From Toxonevra muliebris (Eukaryota > Arthropoda > Insecta > Diptera > Pallopteridae), in contig OY829326.1 in assembly GCA_963691655.1 (NCBI GenBank), forward strand, positions 18,774,878-18,838,877: a stretch of 64,000 nucleotides of DNA, read 5' to 3'. Below the pieces are notes generated by a model. The model did not search any database and was not told the origin of the DNA. It was given only the letters and a program-made list of their open reading frames with translations. Below are positions 12,165-24,500 of the stretch, in pieces. Each line of letters starts with the position of its first letter. Positions within the stretch are counted from its first letter, which is position 1. The translations under genes and the position numbers were made by a program.

Positions 12165-13053
12165 ACTTAATTGTTTTAAAAAAATAAACTTTTTTCATTT
12201 GTTAAAACTATAAGCTTTGCTAATCTAAAATGAAAAGAAAATATTTCAATTTAAAAAAAAAAAAATTATAATAGTAATGGATAATGTTAATAATAATACA
12301 AAATATATTAAATGAGTAATGCAAATTTCTTTTTTCACTACAGATATTTCATATTCATCCGCTTACAACTTTAAGCTCTTAAATACTATTGAAAACTGAA
12401 GAAAAGCGAAAAAAAAACACAAATTAAACATGAACTAAAGTAAATGTAATAATTAATCATACATATATTATAAAAAATTAATAATTTGTAAAACTATTGT
12501 ACAGTAGCTAATTAATTTTTTAACATCACTTTCTTTTGCTTGCATAAAATAAAGTATTGAGTTTAAATGTGTGGCCCTGATTTATTGTTATTATTGTGTT
12601 TTTATATTGTTCCTATTTGTTAGTGAAATTATTACATAAATATGTATTAAATACATATATAAAATTTGAATATATTCATCGAAACAACAATGGTGCAATG
12701 GTTCACTTGATTAAACTACATTAAAATGTTGGTGCAAAAGCATTGGCAGAAATACAATACCTAAAATGAGTTATACAAAGAGGCACTATTCATTGTAAAA
12801 CAATTCGTTCATATTTCTTTAGTACAGACAAAAGGATTTTGCATTTTTGCTTTACAATCTAACAATAGTTAGATTTGGATGATTCTCACTTCTTTTTGTT
12901 TTCTAATACATAACTAAACTTATAGTTAAATTAAATTATCCATTGGTATAGCAGTTACACACACGCACTTCGTTTCATAACAACGTAACCTGTCTTTTGT
13001 TTTTCGATTCATTCTACTATTCAATTGTTGTAAAGTGTATCCAAAGAATCATA
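12165..13053 (-). other. Probable 3' UTR / 3' flank of the SLC36 transporter
   Basis: Immediately downstream of the transporter stop codon on the minus strand. Part of it (12165-12487) is duplicated next to the exon-5 pseudogene copy, showing it belonged to the duplicated gene unit. AATAAA-like signals occur on the minus strand (for example near 12580). The exact poly(A) site cannot be set from sequence alone. Confidence 0.5.
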
Positions 13054-16000
13054 TTATGTACTGCTTTCCGTTGGTACCTCACTATATAATTTAATAATAT
13101 CTTTCAGCGCACTCATAGAACCGAAGACTAATGCTGCTACACCAAAAATACCAATTAATACGTTCTTCCAGAGAATCCACTTCCATTTACCGAAACCAGT
13201 ATCCCAGTGGGTAATTAATTCAATAAATACCTAAGAGATAATAATAAAATCATTAGTATGCGAAAATTATTATCAATCTTCCAAATATATAAACTTACTG
13301 GGAATATAAGACCAAGTATGGAGAAACAAAAGGCACCAATTAGTCCCATAAATGGAGCGATAGTAGGCACGCAAACAGCGAGCACAACAGCAGCAGTGAC
13401 TAGTACAGTTCTAAATAGAAAATACAAATGAACATATAGTAATTAAGTTAAAAAGAAATTTTATAGCAATTCATTACAAACCTCATCACATAATTAACTA
13501 TTATTGGACGTTTCGTGCATTTCTCTTTAATACCGTCCCAGACAATTTCAAGGCATACATAGAATTGCAAACCAAATGTACAATAAACGGCCAGAGCGAT
13601 CAAAACTTTGACAGCTTGCGCAGGCCTAAAACGAGAATAAAAAAACAAAAATTTGCATATTTAATTGATATTTACTATAATTGAGTTATTTCTTGTACTC
13701 ACCATTCTTCTGTTGGTAAATTTAATGTAATACTTTCCATTGTTGCATCACCATAGCGTAAATATCCCAAAAACCCTAAGAACATATAAATCAACGTAAC
13801 ACCAGACATCCCCTGGCTAAGTACACCACAAATGCCCAAAAAGTGACGCGGATGCTCCATACTATTTTCCAATGGCATAACAACACCAATAGCTTCCATT
13901 GCAAATATAGTAATGGCAAAGAACGCTGGTAAAGTTGAAACATTGGCGTATTCACGTGTCTCTATTGGCGGCAAATCCATGACAAGATAATAAAATGTAA
14001 TGCCCAATCCAAGACCCATAAACACATTAGCAATCATTGAGACTGGTGCAAGGTATTTCAAATTTGGTATCCAAGAAAGCAAAATCAATGGAATCAATAG
14101 ACAAGAGATAAGCATACGAAGTGATAGTTCATAGCCTAGCCAATGTTCGAAAACCTAAGACAAAAACAGAAAGAAAATCGGTTTAAGGATTTACATTAGT
14201 ATAATTGCAGTACTGCTGAACCAACCTGTTCGAAATTTTTAGCTACAATGACCGTGTACACAGAGCAGGTGCCAAAGTATGTTAGGAACAAACCGAAGAG
14301 TATGGAAAACTTGGCAACAGGAGCAAAACCTCTACACCATTTAGGCCCACTTTGAAAAGCGGCTTCAGCAATTTCAGCGAAACTCATTGTTGAGCGATGA
14401 GTCTTGTAATATAATTTGTGGGCGCATTTTACCTGTAAAATAAAATGAAGAAAAGAATTTCGGTGTCAACATAAGATTCGCCTTAAAAACATCACAATTT
14501 CGATGGCGTACTCAGTTTTCTATCTGGCACATGTTTCGAGATGTTTTATTTTATAAATTGTCAGTAGATTTTATAAAATAAAGTTTAGACTATTGTATTG
14601 TAATGGCTTTAGTACATTTTATTAATTGAAATTTTAAATATTTTTTCTCTGATTACTCCATCGAAATTAGTATCAAGTGGTAATTGGTATATTAAATTGA
14701 ATGTGTACTTACGAGTACATAACTGCAGTGTGTACAAATGAATGCTGTAAAAATGGTAGCAAAAATGCCCATAACAATACCAGAATACATGAAAGCAATA
14801 GGCATCGATAGAATGCCAGTACCAAGCGAGGCTTTCAACAAATGCGTAAGTGTTTCATTATCACTGAAAAGAATTAAGAATGAAAATTTATTAATATGAC
14901 AAAGGGTAATGATACATAGACTTTGTGATCCCTGAAAGAACACTTATCAATTTTTTTAAGCTAATGCACAGTATATATATGTATATGTACTTACGTTGTT
15001 GGATGTTGAACTTTACGTTCCGCAAAAGGGTCAAATTCTGATGTGGCCAAGTTTTGTTCTGCATCTTTACGTGGTTGAATTTTATATCTAAAAAAGGAAA
15101 ACATTTATATAAAGATTAAATCTAAATTAATGAAAAATACTTTCATAATCTATTATAAATAAATAAACACAATTTTAAACTTTGATTTTTATTTTTAGGC
15201 TTGATTGTTTTACCTAAAGTCGTATGCTTCTTGTTGAGGTGAATCAGACATACTCTCTTTTTCAATTATAGTCTTGAAGAAATGTGATATTTTCTATTTC
15301 TGTTTCGTTTGAGTGGCAGATGATACTATCTAACGGCTAACTACACTTTTCCGAACAATGGCTTAGATGCAACTGAAATGAATAAACTACAAACACAGAA
15401 GCGGCGCACTAAACATTTATAGCAATGCATGGTACATCGACCAACAATGAGTTTTTCTTAAACGAGCTAGTGAAATTCTGATTAAAATGTTTTGTTTTCT
15501 TTTATCTGTGCAAAAAATTCGCTACATCTGCAGAAATTTACGCTTCGTGCTCAATTAACTGCCATAAAAGCTCAAAATTCAATATGGTCAAATACCAACA
15601 GACAACCAACAGTATCAGTGAAATAAAAATGTGCATTTGTGCATTTTATTCGTAGCAAATTTTTATTTCTTTTTGTTGTTGTGGTTTTAATTTTTGCTTT
15701 TGGTTAAGCGCAGGTAAGTCTGACTTGATTTCCCATATCAATTGCATCAGCATATTTTGAATTTTGATTGATTTGAAATTTCTTTTCAGCAAAATATGAA
15801 GAAGATATGGAAGCAATTCGATTGCATACTTTTAGGCAAGCTGAATAACACACAGTGGGTTCAAATTATAATAATTTAAGTTTTTAGTAACTTAAGGCAC
15901 TCATTTTTGTATTCCAAATCAAATTTATTTAAGTTTTTGGTCTATTCATTAAAAATACAGATTTTCAACTGTGTAAGTAACAATTTGAATCTTGAAAATA

Positions 16001-18904
16001 CTGTACAATACAGTAAATCTTTTTCTTCTTTTGTGGTACAATAGCCCAAGCTTTTCGCAACCATTCATGTTGTGTGAGCTATATTTGTACACGAATAGAA
16101 GGACCTACTCTTTTAAGCCGAATCAGAAAGTCAAAGTGAAATGTTTTCCTTAGGCAATTTTTAATTGCCCAGCACACTAACCACTACGCCATGACGAGCA
16201 CATAATACAATAATTATTGGGGAGTAAATTTCACTAGGTATAACAGAGGTAACGTGTTGTGGGTTGGAACAACCGTGTCCACGGGAAATGACTGAGATCT
16301 GTTTGCGGTTCAAGTAGCTTTACTGAAAGTTCTAATGGATGGAATCAATGAGCGCATCTCGTAGAACATCTGCCATGAATATACCGATAAAATAAAGTCG
16401 CCCAAACCACGAAATGTGTGCTGTCATCAGCAAACGTATTCAATTGAAGAGCAAATAGAATTTAACCTCAACATTGAACGTCATTATCGAAGATAATGAA
16501 TAGGGTTGTTGTGAGGTTGACCCTCGTGGGACAATAATCACTTAGGAAACTCAAAATCCATTGAAAGAATTTATTGTCAATTCCATGCGCAATCAATTTC
16601 GACACTAGTGCTTTATGTCAAACAAGGTGAACTGTCTTACTCTCATATAATACATACACACTAAGGATGTAGTTCTCAATGTGATCGCTTGTAGAGTGAA
16701 TTCGATTGAAATTTACTACACGACCTTGGATAGAGTAAAATAAATTGCAATGGACTGTAATTTTCAGGGTCAATAGTCTTGCCCTAAAGAAATGTATGAA
16801 ATGTTGAAAAGTTTGCATGCTCTCAATACATGAGCTGGAATGCCATCGAGCCCCAAAGCATTATCGGTGCCGAATGCATAGAACAAGATACAGTTTCGCC
16901 AATGGATCGTGGCTGATCGCTAGCTGGAAAAGAAGAATTTTCTGATTTTAAAATAGTTGCAATTGATGAAATCATCTGGTTCTGCCCTCTCTTTGGCCAT
17001 TTACCCAAAAGTTCTTATTATGGCTTTATGCCTCCACTGCTGTTCTTGAGAAACGTTTGGCATCTCAGGGTGGCATTACAACTAGGGTCGAGGGTGTTAT
17101 GTGCTTGCCCTGCCATTTATTTCAAAGGTGCTGATGTCAAGTGAAAGTTTTTATTCACAGTTTTGAGAAAATTGTACGGCAATCGGTCAACCTATCAATA
17201 ATTCCTTTAGTTTTGAAAATATTTATATTAAAAGATTAAAATTAAATCAAAAAGAGAATACTGACTGACAAGAAATATTCTTGTAATAAATTTTCAATAT
17301 AATTTGAGGAACTGAAAGAAGTTTCAAAGAAACTCTAAACTACGGGCATGAGACGTTGAAAGTCAAGTGTGTTTTTAGGTCGAAATTATCGCATTTATGA
17401 CATCCGGCTATTGAGTAAGCTACTTTTCTGTGCTATTAATATTCGATCTTAAAAATTAAGTTCATTAGTAAATTAATAATAATCAGGATTTACTATACTT
17501 GCATTTTCGCATTACAAGAAATGGTTATTATTATATTTAAATTCAATTATAATGATAGTATCAATAATAATAATAAATTTATAGAATCAAGTACCAAATA
17601 AAATATATTTTCCACAGAAAACTAATTGTAAAGTGTTTTTCTTGCATATTTCTATTTTTCATAATCTCATTTATATTTAAATTAAAAATTATGAATTAAT
17701 ATTTATTTTTTATTACAGTTATATTATTGAACTTTGCCACATATATAAATAATTGTAAAAATAATATAAATAATTGTAAAAAAAATATTGTGATCTCTCT
17801 AAATAAACAAGTTATACCCTCTAAAAAAAGAGATTAAAAATGTTTACATCACAGTAATAGTGTTGGTAATGTAAACAAATTACAATTACGTAAAAATTTT
17901 TATTATTTGAAATATTAAAAATGCATTAACTTCATAAAGACGTAAATTATTTAGAATTAAGTGTAATGTTAGGGCATTTACGATTTGCACAATTTTTACT
18001 TGAAAAAAAATATTGTGTTTAATGTAGTATTTTGCGGTCACAGTAAAAATTGTTATCATTTTTATGTTAATATATACTATGTACAACTGGAACTAATGAG
18101 ACTTGTGGCGATTTTTCGTGTAACTTATAAAAACAGAATTTCTAAATATTTATATTACAGACTTTGAAACTCGCGAAACGAATTATTACTAAATTTTTCA
18201 AACTATTTTTAAGGCCAAATTGTAAAGATACATTTTCCGGTTACTTCAAAGTCAAATGTTAAAGGTTCTTGAGATTGAAAATAATTTTATTATGACCCAA
18301 TTGAGTTTTATCGAATGTCTTATAAAGAGTTTGAAATAGTAGGGTTCTAAAAACGCCGTAATGTTTTAAGTTGCAATATATATCGAGGATTTCATTGCCT
18401 TTACTATAATTACTGGGTTAGCCCCTTATATATGTATGTATGTATTCCTCTATTAGCAAAAAAATGTATATGTGATCCAAATTTGTAGTCAAATTGATAA
18501 GAATTTATTTTTATGAATTACACAAAACAAAAAAACCTACACTTTCAGCTTAATACGTTTTTGTTTCTATGAGAAACCTAATAAAAATTCGGCACTAGAC
18601 ACGCTATCAATTAAATAATAAAAACTTAACTTTAAGAATCAAAAAATAAAACTTATTCAGTTAATAAAGTTAATTTAAACAGTAGTTTAAAGGAAAACAT
18701 TTTCAGTCAATTAATTAATTATATACATAAATTTGTGCAAACTCACTTGGTTACAGAAATTTTGCCATCGCTTGGTAAAAATTGCTCCATTTCTTGTGGC
18801 GCATTTTTGCCGCCGCTATCCTAAAGATTTGAAGAAGAAATATATTAAAAATAATTTAATAAATTTTAAGTTTTTATGCAGCTACTCACTGTTATGTTGA
18901 CCAT
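13054..18904 (-). CDS. path: SLC36-family proton-coupled amino-acid transporter (pathetic-like), long isoform
   Basis: Nine coding exons on the minus strand: 18890-18904, 18747-18820, 14995-15087, 14713-14863, 14226-14432, 13703-14154, 13482-13625, 13299-13410, 13054-13230. All junctions are GT-AG and all phases agree; total 1425 nt, 474 aa. The start encodes MVNIT, then DSGGKNAPQEMEQFLP. The membrane core begins at residue about 66 with LTHLLKASLGTGILSMP, the signature first helix of the PAT/SLC36 (AAAP) group with its GTG helix break (residues 75-77). Other blocks are KYLAPVSMIANVFMGLGLG, FAITIFAMEAIGVVMPLEN, SQGMSGVTLIYMFLGFLGYL and GLIGAFCFSILGLIFP; about eleven membrane segments in all. 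SLC36 proteins export or sense amino acids with proton symport at lysosomal and plasma membranes; Drosophila path drives growth and dendrite extension. The symbol is by recognised similarity, not alignment. The 3.66-kb intron 2 carries transposon relics, and a broken partial copy lies downstream. Confidence 0.92.
15214..15251 (-). CDS. path: Alternative first coding exon of the SLC36 transporter (short isoform)
   Basis: A minus-strand ATG at 15251-15249 opens MSDSPQQEAYDF and ends with AG|GTAAAA. The 38-nt exon leaves two bases, the same phase as the end of the 18747-18820 exon, so it splices in frame to 14995-15087 (AG+A = Arg, versus AA+A = Lys from the long form). The resulting protein is 457 aa and differs only in its cytosolic N terminus. 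A TATA-like word lies 165 bases upstream. Alternative first exons giving different N termini fit a gene with two promoters; expression of this exon is inferred, not shown. Confidence 0.75.
15390..15421 (-). promoter_or_regulatory. TATA-like core promoter for the short SLC36 isoform
   Basis: The minus strand reads TATAAATG from 15421, about 30 bases before a potential start near 15390 and about 140 bases upstream of the short-isoform ATG. An initiator-like TCAGT lies further down near 15374. Position and context support it, but TATA-like words are frequent in AT-rich DNA. Confidence 0.35.
16030..16200 (-). repeat. tRNA-derived SINE-like fragment
   Basis: On the minus strand 16191-16181 reads TGGCGTAGTGG, an exact match to the RNA polymerase III A-box consensus TGGCNNAGTGG, within a tRNA-like stretch that continues TTAGTGTGCTGGGC. 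No B box is evident downstream, so it is not a functional tRNA. The sequence runs on to an A-rich end near 16030, as in a SINE. It sits in intron 2 of the SLC36 gene. Confidence 0.5.
16200..17080 (-). pseudogene. Decayed jockey-like reverse transcriptase in SLC36 intron
   Basis: Minus-strand fragments in order are DNALGLDGIPAHVLRA (about 16870-16822; matches the KAxGPDGIPAxVL motif), KTIDPENYSPL (about 16780-16745; matches the DPxNYRPISLL block) and NTFADDSTHFV (about 16435-16405; the FADD catalytic motif). Spacing suits a reverse transcriptase of the jockey/CR1 kind. Stops and frame changes are numerous, so it is an old dead copy. Confidence 0.7.
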
Positions 18905-18969
18905 TTTAATGTTTTGTTTGTTTCCTAATGTAAATGATTTTGATTATTTTCAACTTTAACTTTAGCGTG
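18890..18969 (-). other. path: SLC36 long-isoform start exon with 5' UTR
   Basis: Upstream of the ATG at 18904 the minus strand continues as leader to 18969, where TTTCTTTGCAG|C makes a good acceptor. This predicts at least one further non-coding first exon at higher coordinates. I could not place that exon or its promoter. Confidence 0.55.
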
Positions 18970-19738
18970 CTGCAAAGAAATAATAAAAGAAAAAATTAAT
19001 AAAAATTGAATATTTAATTATGAAATAAATTTATTTATTAAACAATACACGTCAAACTGTGCATTTCAGTTTGACAATACATGTTCATATAGTAATATAA
19101 TATATACAAATAGTCCGCTACCGGAATGACTAATGAATTCCCGGCATCCATGACTGCCTGCATTTTTATTAGATATATTAAGTCTCTTTACTATTATTAT
19201 TATTACTAAAAATGCCGCTGCATAAACAAACAAAAATCTGTGCAATTGAAGAGTTCAACAATTAAATCTAAACTGTGATAATAATTATTTTTTAATAGTT
19301 TTTTTCTAATGAAAATATTTAACTTTCCACACACTCACAACAACGTAAAAAATTCTTGCTTTGGTTTATTTAGAAAAATAGATTTTATTGTGTGAATGAG
19401 TTAGCAAAATTTTTTTTGTTTTTTATTGTTTCAAAATTAGAAATCGCATCACCGAATTGTATTCTGGTCAAGTGTTGAATTGTTTAATTACATTTTTTGT
19501 TTAAATTTGCATATAAATAAATATACCGAAATGTGGGTTGCATTGTATGAATATAATTGTAAATTTCATATATTAGAATCTTCTATATGGTGCAAAATTG
19601 CCAAAAACAAATTTGTTTTTTCATTGCATGATTGTCGAAATTTTGCAATTCTGTTATTCTTTAATCGTACAAGAGCAAATGCTAGACATAAAGAATCGCT
19701 TACTGTGTTATAAGTGGATAAATAAATGTGAAGCATTA
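18970..19738. other. Non-coding flank upstream of SLC36
   Basis: Presumed intron or promoter-proximal DNA of the transporter. The overlapping open frames at 19480-19757 show no domain and extend into the next repeat. Nothing else recognised. Confidence 0.4.
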
Positions 19739-20070
19739 GCTGCGTTTTATTCGCCATTTGCTTTTAGAAATGTATAACTAGCAGCAATAATTGTATGGGA
19801 AAACAGCAAAAAAGCCTCCGAGATAGCACATATAATTATAGCTGTTATGTATACTTAACAAGTAGTTTAACTACATCTAATAATTCTATTGTAAACTACC
19901 TTAAGTGAAAGAAGAAGCATGACAGTTTGGATTGGACTGGGATCTATGAAAATGTTTCACCTCTAGCTGCTGAGCAGTTTCATCGTGAATAGCAATATCA
20001 CAAAGAAGAGACTTAAAAACTTGGTTGTTTTATTCGTACATGTTAAACTAGCTGGCGAATAAAACGCAGC
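19739..20070. mobile_element. 332-bp MITE with 18-bp perfect terminal repeats
   Basis: GCTGCGTTTTATTCGCCA at 19739-19756 is the exact reverse complement of 20053-20070, and both ends are flanked by TA (19737-19738 and 20071-20072), the Tc1/mariner target duplication. Similarity continues more weakly inward (TTTAGAAATGTATAACTAGC against AGTTTAACATGTACG read from the other end). No coding sequence. Confidence 0.9.
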
Positions 20071-20481
20071 TATTATCATATTGACTCATTTGAGTATTAA
20101 CCTGCATATGCCCAATGACATAAATCTAGTACATTTCAGAAAGTTTTGATTTTGAAGTTAAAGTTTAACTTTAGATAATTTGTGATATCAAGGACTTATT
20201 TAGCATCTTATGCTTTTGTTTTTAATACCACGGATATTCCAAAAATAAAAATTGCTTCCTTAACTTGCTAAAGCATTTTTAAAATTTTACATGAGAGGCA
20301 AAAAAAATTGTTTCAAAACTATAAATGTCCGTGTTTTGTTTCAAAATTTGCAATTTAAACTAAAAAAGCAATTACATAAGTTTCCAATAGTTCCCCCTAA
20401 AATTCTTTATAGAGATGCTGATATAATAAATTAAAAACTTGATTTTGATTTGATGTTAATATTTTGATATGAGCGTATGTA
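20071..20481. other. Intergenic spacer
   Basis: AT-rich, between two MITEs; nothing recognised. Confidence 0.4.
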
Positions 20482-20980
20482 CAGTACTGTGAAAAACAAA
20501 AGCAACAAGTCTTGGCATACCATACTTATTACGTTTTCATGACTTTTGTTAATTTTTATTTAAAAGAAAGTGGATTTAATTTGTTCTTAAATGATTAAAT
20601 TATATAATGGAAAACTTAAACGTTTGAAAAAAATGTCTAAAAATAATTACAATATTTAAAAAAATCGAAAAATATGCACTTAGGGCTGTGCAAAACAAAA
20701 GCAACAACTTTATGATATCCTTTATTTACATTCATTGCTTCACATCTGCGAGGCATTGACTTTCTCAGCTTGATGAATGCCCTCTTGGGTGCCATTCCCC
20801 CCTTTCATTTCAAATCTATCCCAGCTTATCCCTGATTTGGAGGTGGTACCCTCCTACTCTATGTTTCGAGGTTCGGAAGTATGTTTTTTAAGGAGTTAAG
20901 CTCGGATGGAAGAGACAACCCATGAAAACGTAATAAGTATGGTATGCCAAGATTTGTTGCTTTTGTTTTGCACAGTACTG
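20482..20980. mobile_element. 499-bp Tc1/mariner-type MITE with ~60-bp terminal repeats
   Basis: 20482-20541 (starts CAGTACTGTG, contains AAAACAAAAGCAACAA) and the reverse complement of 20921-20980 match with about two differences over 60 bases. Both ends are flanked by TA (20480-20481 and 20981-20982). A third copy of the subterminal word GTGCAAAACAAAAGCAACAA lies internally at 20688-20707, resembling the repeated transposase-binding sites of Tc1-like elements. No transposase frame survives. Confidence 0.9.
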
Positions 20981-21120
20981 TATGTAAATTAGGGTGAGTT
21001 AAATTGTATGACAGGAATAAAGTGTGCAATAAAGTTGCTCTATATAAAGTTCTTAGCATTTTTCGCCCAGGAAATATATCTTTAAGTCAAAATTTGGCTC
21101 TTTGGACTTTCAATTTTATA

Positions 21121-21563
21121 CCTTTCATGCCAAATGTTTGTCTATAGGTAAAATTCACTGTAGCATAAAATAGGTGTTTAACAAATTTCACTAGTAATGT
21201 ATATGCATTCAGTTGTGTTAAGTATTCTTCATGTTTTTTGATTGCCAAACATTCGAAATTTCGTGCTTATATTTTTTAGATTTTTTGTATTTGAAGTCAA
21301 GTCAAAAAACTAAGTGCAAAAATTGATCGTAAAGTATTTTTCAGTATTTTTTAACCAAAAAATGCTTTAAACTATTACATAGAGAAATTTTTATTATAAA
21401 ATATGTTGGCGAAAAAAGTGTTGTCCAGTGGTTGCCTACAGCTCCATAGCAATGTTTTTTCTTTGAACCTTTAATTAATATGGAGGGATGAAGTTTGGTG
21501 TGATGGAGGTCCTATCCACAAAAGATTTCTATCAAGTTCCATTAAAATTTGGGCACGAAAGGG
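21121..21563. repeat. Dispersed repeat family A, copy 1 (TTAA-flanked)
   Basis: This segment shares extended similarity with 59421-60059, including TGGTTGCCTACAGCTCC, a conserved ATATGCATTC block and the end word GGGC(A/G)(C/T)(G/C)AAAGGGTTA. The ends CCTTTCATGCC and GGGCACGAAAGGG form short inverted repeats, and TTAA (21564-21567) follows the right end. TTAA plus a CCCT-type terminus is the pattern of piggyBac-type elements, so a non-autonomous piggyBac-like repeat is plausible. No coding capacity. Confidence 0.7.
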
Positions 21564-24500
21564 TTAATTATTAAATTATTTTTATTTTTAACTCATGCAT
21601 CTATTGTTAAACTTTTAGAAAAGAAAATTAAGTTTATGTGAATCGAAATGTTTGTGTTTAGTAATTCGGGTTGCTATTTCATGGCACCCAGGAAGAATCT
21701 AAATTTGCACTTTGAAGGACGAACAACTTTCAATTGGATATTAAAATATACAGTCCAAGGTTAATTAAAAAATATATTTTGAAGTGAGATCTCGAGCTAT
21801 AACTTCAAAATTTTACTTTTCATATTACGAAACTTTTTTCTTCTATATGGTAAAAATTTGAACTTGATAACTTGGGCATAATAACTTTATCACATAACTG
21901 ATATAGGAGAAAATTTGAACCATCCTAATGTGTATTTAGTAAGCAATTTAATTAACTTATTTCAACTGTAACGTCATCAAACAATATGAATTATGTGAAA
22001 TAATTAGCATCAATTTGAAGTTTTGTTCGTGACTGCGAAATTTAAATTTCTAGAGTTGACAATGAACATAATTTTTTTTTTTTGACATATTCACAATGAT
22101 ATGTAAAAATTATCTTCTTTTTCGATTTAAAGTATATTTGTTTCAACTTTGTAGTCTAATAACTCATAACGTTTAAAGCATTTTCTGCTAAGCTGAAATG
22201 AGCAGGGGGATGTAAAAATGGGAACTTATGATGTTGGGTTTCAACTCTTAATTCAACTTACTTTTTATAGTATGTATAACTATTTACTTAATAAATATAT
22301 TACTTAAATTTAATTAATGCTTGAATTTTCATTGTTATTTAAAGCTTTATTTTACTTTACTTTTGCTTTTATTTTTAATCGGGTTAATTCAGTAATGTAG
22401 GAATATAAGAAGAGTAAATAATTACAAATATATTACATCCTCGTAGATACATATGTAGGTGAAAGGAATAATATTATCCATCATGTTTTTGTTTACACTT
22501 TTATTTTCCTTTATATTTGGAAACAAAAACCTTTTGTTTTTAACTTCTGTTTATGTTTTTTCCATTATTTATTTCCTTTCATATTGTATTTACGTACGAA
22601 CACGTGCTGTGTTGCATTTCATTATAAGAAAAAAAATAAGTGTAAAGTTCAGACAGCATGAACTTTTATCAATGCAGCGATGAATTTTCAGAAATGTTTT
22701 GGTTTCAGTTATATGTAGTTACACAAATAAGTAAAAACGAATAAATATACAAATATACCTAGCAAACGGCTGGTTAGAATTTTTTTAAAAATTACTTATT
22801 CACAATAAAAATATTGAAACATTTATGATACATTTTAATATACTAATAAACATATTTTTAGTTTGAGATATTTTTCATAGCAATTCTAGACTACAAATAA
22901 CTCGTAAATTGGTGAATGAAAACTACCTGATAGAATTTGGTTAAAAACCAAATTAATATGGAATGAATTAAAAGTAAAATTTTTTAAGAAATCAGATAAA
23001 AGTTCAACCGTGTTCAGTTATTTAAAATATAAATTATAAAATTTTTTCCACCCCTTGCAGTAAAATGCAAATCAATTACTAGCTACTTATTTTATTAGAT
23101 CACATGAGATTGTTATTAAAAAGCTGATAAAAAATTTTACCATTTCACTTAAAAACAGCAAAAAAATAAAAAAATTATATCAATTCAGTGGAGTACTAAA
23201 ACATTAGGTAAGTCTAATGATATTTTAAGCTGTAATTTATTTTTAATTGAATTTTAAGTTTTTTGCTAAAAGTGATTGTATTAAAATTATTAAAACGTGA
23301 CCATAAAATTGTTCGGAAAATTTCTAGATTCTTAGCAGTTATGACGGGAGTTCAAGAGTGACAAAATTTTTAAACTTGTAAATTATATTTGAATGGTGTT
23401 CATCTTTTAGATACAATTATACCTTTTTATACCCATTGAGCTCAAGGTATTTAAATTATGTAGAAAATATAACATACCTCTTTCACATACAATTGAACTC
23501 AAAAAAGTACAATTTTTACATAATTTAGGTACTCTCAAAAATTTTCAATAATCAACACTAGTACTGGGTAGTAGCTTTAATCCGCAATACTATGTACTCC
23601 TACTCACTCAGAGAGGTTTTGACGATGCTCAATTAGCAGATTCGCTGAATAAAATTTGGTTGATACTGAAAATTTTTACTAAATTCATACAAGCTGTGCT
23701 TTAGGGCACTGACAGTTGATACACTTCCTATTAAATTCTAATAAATACAAATTAAGAATTAATTTCAATTTTTGAAACTTTTTGAAACTTCCTTGTGTAC
23801 TTATTTGGAAAATATTAAAATGTTTTTTTTTTTTTTAATTTTATAAAGTTCAAAGTACTTATTGAATATAAAGTGAACCTTTTTTATTTAAGATTTATAA
23901 ATATATTAAAAGAAATATTTTATTTTTTTAAAAAAAAGTAAAGTTCAAAAACCCCACACTAATTGTTCATCATTTGCATATCTGTTATAAAAATTAACTC
24001 TAAAGAATGATTAATGAAAACGAAAAAAAATAAAAGAAAACTAGTTTTATCTACTCAAATCTAAAATAAAAAAGTTCAAATATTTTCTGATTTGTCATGC
24101 TTTATTGGCATAAATTAATAGAATCAAAGCCTAATTTATGGTATAGCTTTCATAATCAAAACAAATGTATGTGTGTATATTCATTCATTCATTAAAGAAA
24201 AAAGAAACAAAACTTGATCAATGATCAATCTCAAATATAACAATCATAAACGAGTGTGTTGCACTGATACTTGTAGTAAGTAGTAATTAAATTGCTGATT
24301 ATAAAAATTATGGCAGTAGTATATAAATAATTTTTTTTTTTATATTTGTAAGTACATATGCACATATAAATTTATTTTTTATTATTATTTTCATAAAATA
24401 ATGTTATCGCATAAATGAATTTATAATGTGTACAAAATTTCAACGAAGAGCCTTCACCTAGTGCCGTAAAAAACTAGAACATATATAATGTATATATATG

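Noticed and set aside
22459..22683. 74-aa hydrophobic open frame
   Set aside because: T-rich DNA gives Phe/Leu-rich frames by chance; no start context, family or splice partner.
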